Source: Acidobacteriota bacterium (lineage in GTDB: Bacteria > Acidobacteriota > Terriglobia > Terriglobales > Acidobacteriaceae). From it: a stretch of 9,192 bases of DNA. A program made the translations under genes and the position numbers. The notes under the pieces are model-generated. The model was given only the letters and a program-made list of their open reading frames with translations. It made no database searches and was not told where the DNA came from. This document shows positions 6,544 through 9,192 of the stretch, in pieces. The stretch spans positions 1 through 9,192 of the forward strand of contig JAKCDN010000101.1 of the NCBI GenBank assembly GCA_021841795.1, given 5' to 3'. Each line of letters opens with the position of its first letter. Position 1 is the stretch's first letter.

Positions 6544-6576
6544 AGACGGCAGCAAGTCGCTCTCTGCCTGCCGTCT
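6544..6576. terminator. Inverted repeat between ppa and permease, likely bidirectional terminator
   Basis: AGACGGCAG (6544-6552) and CTGCCGTCT (6568-6576) are perfect 9-base inverted copies around a 15-base loop. They sit in the 69-base gap between two convergent genes. The right side is followed by a pyrimidine-rich stretch without a pure T-run. Position and stem strength favour a shared transcription end, but the loop is long for a classical intrinsic terminator. Confidence 0.5.
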
Positions 6577-6595
6577 CATATCCTCTGTTGACTCT

Positions 6596-8017
6596 TTACG
6601 GTATAGACTCATCCGCCGATCGCAGCTTGCGGCGCGCTAGCGCAACCGTAGTCGCGTAGAGCAGCGGCCCCAGCAGCGCCACGCCCGCGGCAAACAGAAG
6701 CGACGAAACGCCGGCAAGCGGCGTCCCTGGATCGCCAAGTTTCTCCAGACGAGAAACATACAGCGCGTAAGCAATCAGGATGCCGGGGCCAACTCCAAGC
6801 AGGCAGGCAACACCCAGGCTGCCGGCGCGGAAAGGCCGTGGCAGCTCCGGCTCCCGCAGACGCAGCGCAATCAGCGCCATAAACTCAAGAATCAGGCTCG
6901 TGCCATAAAGAATGAGGTCAATCGAGATGAGCCGCTCGAAAGGAAGACTCAGCGCCAGCGCCCACGCAAAGCCGCACGCGCAGACGCTCGCCCAGGGAAC
7001 GTTGCGCCGGTTGCGCCGCAGAAATATTCGCGGCAGCAATCCATCGGCCGCCATGGCAGTCGGCAGCCGCGTGTAACTCATCATCAGGGCGTTAAACATG
7101 CCCACGCCGTTGATCATGCCCCCGATGACGATCGCAATCCCCAGCAACGGCCCGCCGATCTGACCGCCGGCGACAGCCCACGATCCCGTCGAAAACCCCG
7201 CAGGCGACAGCCCCGCAACCGCCATGGCCACCAGCGGAAGCACGTAAGTGAACGCCGTAAGCAGCGCCGCGCTGATCATGGCGCGCGGGTAATTGCGCTG
7301 CGGCTCGTCGACTTCGCGCGCAATCGTGGAAGCGTTGTCCCACCCCATGTAATTCCACAGCGCAACCAGAATTGCCGTCGAGAGTCCCAGCGAAGCGCCG
7401 GGAATCTGCGGCGTGCGCCCCCAATGCATAACAGCATGCCCGCTCAGTCCACGCTCCAGACCCAGTGCTACAAAAACTGCAAACGGCGCCAGTAACACCG
7501 CAAAAAGCCAGAGCGAATCGCTGCCCACTCGCGGCGCACCGCGCAGGTTCCACGCGCAGCACAGGGCCACCACCCCCACAGACCACAGATACGCGCGCGG
7601 CCCGGCTGTCAGCGCAGGGCTGAATTTGCCCAGGTAGAGCACAAAAATCGAGGGATAGAGCGCCATATCGAAGATGCTGGCCGTCAGTGAGAGCCAGCCT
7701 TCCTGGTATCCCCAGAACCGTCCCAGCCCACGCCGCACCCAAATGTAAAATCCGCCCTCGGCCGGTATGGCCGCCGCCAGCTCCCCGATCATCAGCGCCG
7801 TCGGCAGGCTCCAGATCAGGGGCAGCGCCAGAAGTATCACGATCGCGCGTGCGTATCCGGCCCCCCCGAGAATGTCTTCAATTCCGTAAGGCCCGCCCGC
7901 AACCATGAAATACGTGGCAGCGACCAGCGGCAAAAAACGCATCTTGCCCATGACGGAGCTTTTGGCGGAATGGGTCTTCGGCCCCATAGGTGAATGTTTT
8001 GAATGTACATGGGCCAC
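6596..8017 (-). CDS. APC-superfamily permease, PUT/polyamine-transporter type
   Basis: The product of up to 473 residues is an inner-membrane secondary transporter with about 12 hydrophobic segments. It has the APC fold features: GGPYGIEDI at 41-49 in the broken first helix, EGGFYIW at 87-93, FWGYQEG at 101-107 and NALYP-like DMALYP at 117-122. WNYMGWDNAS lies at 221-230 and EVDEPQRNYPRA at 235-246. The FWGYQEG and DMALYP blocks closely resemble plant and protozoan PUT polyamine transporters, so polyamines or cationic amino acids are plausible substrates; this is inference. The start is uncertain. GTG 8017 has AGAGG very close upstream, while ATG at 7987 or 7951 would shorten the N-terminus by 10 or 22 residues without losing conserved sequence. 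The gene converges with ppa and is divergent from the tRNA; no operon partner lies in the window. Confidence 0.88.
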   Translation of the reverse strand: MAHVHSKHSPMGPKTHSAKSSVMGKMRFLPLVAATYFMVAGGPYGIEDILGGAGYARAIVILLALPLIWSLPTALMIGELAAAIPAEGGFYIWVRRGLGRFWGYQEGWLSLTASIFDMALYPSIFVLYLGKFSPALTAGPRAYLWSVGVVALCCAWNLRGAPRVGSDSLWLFAVLLAPFAVFVALGLERGLSGHAVMHWGRTPQIPGASLGLSTAILVALWNYMGWDNASTIAREVDEPQRNYPRAMISAALLTAFTYVLPLVAMAVAGLSPAGFSTGSWAVAGGQIGGPLLGIAIVIGGMINGVGMFNALMMSYTRLPTAMAADGLLPRIFLRRNRRNVPWASVCACGFAWALALSLPFERLISIDLILYGTSLILEFMALIALRLREPELPRPFRAGSLGVACLLGVGPGILIAYALYVSRLEKLGDPGTPLAGVSSLLFAAGVALLGPLLYATTVALARRKLRSADESIP

Positions 8018-8137
8018 GCCTCTGCCGAAAACCGAAAGATCCCGTCAATGCGCGGTAACTCCGGCGGCCAGGCCTCAACGCGGCATCCTGCAGCCTGCTC
8101 ATTCCACATGGCCGGGCCGCGCCACCCCGAATTCCGG

Positions 8138-8143
8138 TATAAT
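8138..8143 (+). promoter_or_regulatory. tRNA-Ser promoter -10 box
   Basis: A perfect TATAAT is followed by CC, as in the ppa promoter. It ends 14 bases before the mature tRNA 5' end, giving a 5' leader of about 8 bases. The -35 is not recognisable in the GC-rich DNA upstream. Confidence 0.5.
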
Positions 8144-8157
8144 CCAGTCTGAGACCC

Positions 8158-8250
8158 GGAGAGATGGCCGAGTGGCTGAAGGCGGCGGTTTGCTAAACCG
8201 TTATAGGGTCAAAAGCTCTATCGGGGGTTCGAATCCCCCTCTCTCCGCCA
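8158..8250 (+). tRNA. tRNA-Ser (anticodon GCU)
   Basis: This 93-base class II tRNA has an acceptor stem of GGAGAGA (8158-8164) paired with TCTCTCC (8240-8246), then discriminator G and an encoded CCA (8248-8250). The anticodon stem-loop at 8185-8201 has a 7-base loop TTGCTAA with anticodon GCT at 8192-8194, which reads AGC/AGU serine codons. A long variable arm and the T-loop GGTTCGAATCC are present, as expected for tRNA-Ser. Its 3' half is a typical integration target, and a P4-type integrase remnant follows on the same strand. Confidence 0.98.
8223..8250 (+). other. Candidate integration site (att) in tRNA 3' end
   Basis: Tyrosine integrases of the P4 type usually recombine in the T-arm and 3' end of a tRNA gene, with the integrase gene just inside the element. 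That geometry is present here. The second att copy is not in the window, so the exact core cannot be defined. Confidence 0.4.
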
Positions 8251-8292
8251 TCTGCACTTCCTAAGACATCCAATTAGAATCCAGCATTCAAA

Positions 8293-8298
8293 TATAAT
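8293..8298 (+). promoter_or_regulatory. Possible -10 box for integrase
   Basis: A perfect TATAAT followed by C lies in the more AT-rich gap (8251-8437) between tRNA and integrase. No clear -35 is visible. Two G5 tracts (GGGGGTACATT at 8366-8376 and GGGGGATTTT at 8401-8410) lie further on and could be remnants of integrase arm-binding repeats, though the similarity is loose. Confidence 0.3.
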
Positions 8299-8437
8299 CG
8301 ACTGAAAATAATAAACTTTCTGTCTTTCTCCATCCATCGCGCTACTATGGAAGCCAAATTCCCGCGGGGGTACATTCGGAGATATCTTGATAGTTTCCCT
8401 GGGGGATTTTCCAAAACCGACGAATGGAGGGCTTTCC

Positions 8438-9192
8438 GTGGCGCTCACAGACACCGAAATCCGCAAAGCAAAGGCCAAGGACGCCGCATATCGAATGAGC
8501 GATGGTCGGGGCTGTACCTCTTCGTTACGCCCCCAGGCGGCAAGCTGTGGCGCTGGAAATATCGCTTTGAAGGGCGCCTTCGGGAGCTATCCCGATGTAT
8601 CGCTTTCGCTGGCCCGCCAGCAGCACGCTGAGGCACGCAAGCTGCCGGCACCCTATGGTCGAACGGAAAGCCGCGAAAGCGGCGGAGGAGGATTCCTTTC
8701 AAAGCGTCGCCCGCGTCTGGTTGGAGCACTGGCAGAACAGCAAGAGTTCGCGCCACGCAGACTACGTGAAGCGCCGCATGGAAGCCGATATTCTGCCTTG
8801 CTTGGGTGCGCGGCCCGTCGCGGCCATCGAAGCCCCGGAACTGGTGAGCATGGTCAAAGCAATTGAGGCACGCCGGCGCGCGCGACATTGCCAAGCGCGC
8901 CCTGAAGACGGCCTGACAGGTTTTCCGCTACGCCATTGCTCACGGATACACGAAGCGGAATCCAGCCGCTGAAATTCACCCCAGTGACATTCTGCCGTCC
9001 ATACGCAAGGTGAACTATGCCCGCGTGGATGCCAAGGAATTGTCTAACCTTCTTCGGTCCATAGAGGTCTATCAAGGGACACACGTCACCCGATTGGCGT
9101 TGAAATTGATGGCCTTCACCTTCGTGCGCACCTAGTGCCATGGGTCGAAGCAGGATAGGTTTTGGAGGACAGAAATTACTGGTTTGGTTCAT
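8438..9192 (+). pseudogene. P4-type tyrosine integrase, multiply frameshifted
   Basis: The original product was a site-specific recombinase with an N-terminal arm-binding (DUF4102-type) domain. GTG 8438 with GGAGG at 8426-8430 is a good start, giving MALTDTEIRKAKAKDAAYRM. The homology then moves through frames. It shifts near 8508-8511 (one G missing from a G-run) into LYLFVTPPGGKLWRWKYRFEG, and back near 8582 into GSYPDVSLSLARQQHAEARKL with several codons lost. It shifts again near 8650 into DPMVERK-like HPMVERKAAKAAEEDSF and the core-binding region (ARVWLEHW, RRMEADILPCLG), and once more near 8875-8883 into DIAKRALKTA. An in-frame TGA at 8914-8916 interrupts QVFRYAIAHGYTKRNPA, and a TAG at 9133-9135 falls directly after TFVRT, whose Arg is the first catalytic arginine of the family. 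The rest of the catalytic domain (HxxR, Tyr) would lie beyond the window. Enzyme function is certainly lost unless this is a sequencing artefact, which the number and variety of lesions argue against. Confidence 0.88.

Larger units (their letters stand above)
8251..9192. mobile_element. Left end of a decayed tRNA-integrated element
   Basis: The stretch from the tRNA 3' end to the window end contains only an integrase remnant and its leader. Its position after tRNA-Ser and its more AT-rich leader suggest the integrase end of a genomic island or prophage. The element's contents and far boundary lie beyond the window. Confidence 0.5.

Noticed and set aside
8218..8478. Minus-strand frame ending in REGDSNPR
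   Set aside because: This ending is the well-known spurious translation of the antisense of a tRNA T-arm, and the frame overlaps the tRNA gene.
8854..9192. Minus-strand frame of 112 codons at the right edge
   Set aside because: It is antisense to the integrase remnant, whose plus-strand homology is clear.
1..9192. CRISPR array or long direct repeats
   Set aside because: No regularly spaced repeats were seen on either strand.

Overview
The window is about 9.2 kb of high-GC bacterial chromosome. Codon use, the -10 boxes (TATAATC/TATCAT) and the mix of genes suggest an acidobacterium of the Terriglobia/Acidobacteriaceae type. That placement is inferred from general resemblance, because no rRNA or other phylogenetic marker is present.

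Layout, left to right. Positions 1-285 hold no gene I can support. At 286-1986 (+) lies a secreted or periplasmic HExxH zinc metalloprotease-like protein. At 2045-2653 (+) is a type II thymidine kinase (tdk) with a GTG start and an unusual Walker A loop. At 2753-4249 and 4254-5381 (+) is a tightly coupled pair: a SLOG-domain protein with two pairs of membrane helices, then a patatin-like phospholipase with an intact Ser-Asp dyad. A convergent purS (5477-5722, -) follows, then ppa for inorganic pyrophosphatase (5969-6526, +). A large inverted repeat separates ppa from a convergent APC-family permease of the PUT/polyamine-transporter type (6596-8017, -). Finally come tRNA-Ser(GCU) at 8158-8250 and, directly downstream, a badly decayed P4-type tyrosine integrase (8438 to the window end). 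This marks one end of an old element integrated at the tRNA gene.

How the genes work together. Most of the window is housekeeping: nucleotide salvage (tdk), purine synthesis (purS), pyrophosphate removal (ppa), a transporter and a tRNA. The exception is the SLOG-TM + patatin pair. It combines a predicted nucleotide-ligand sensor, membrane segments resembling SLATT-type effectors and a CapV-like lipase effector, with only four bases between the genes. I read it as a candidate two-gene immune (abortive-infection type) module. It has no cyclic-nucleotide synthase in this window, so it is not a standard CBASS operon. This functional reading is inference; the domain calls rest on motifs seen in the translations.
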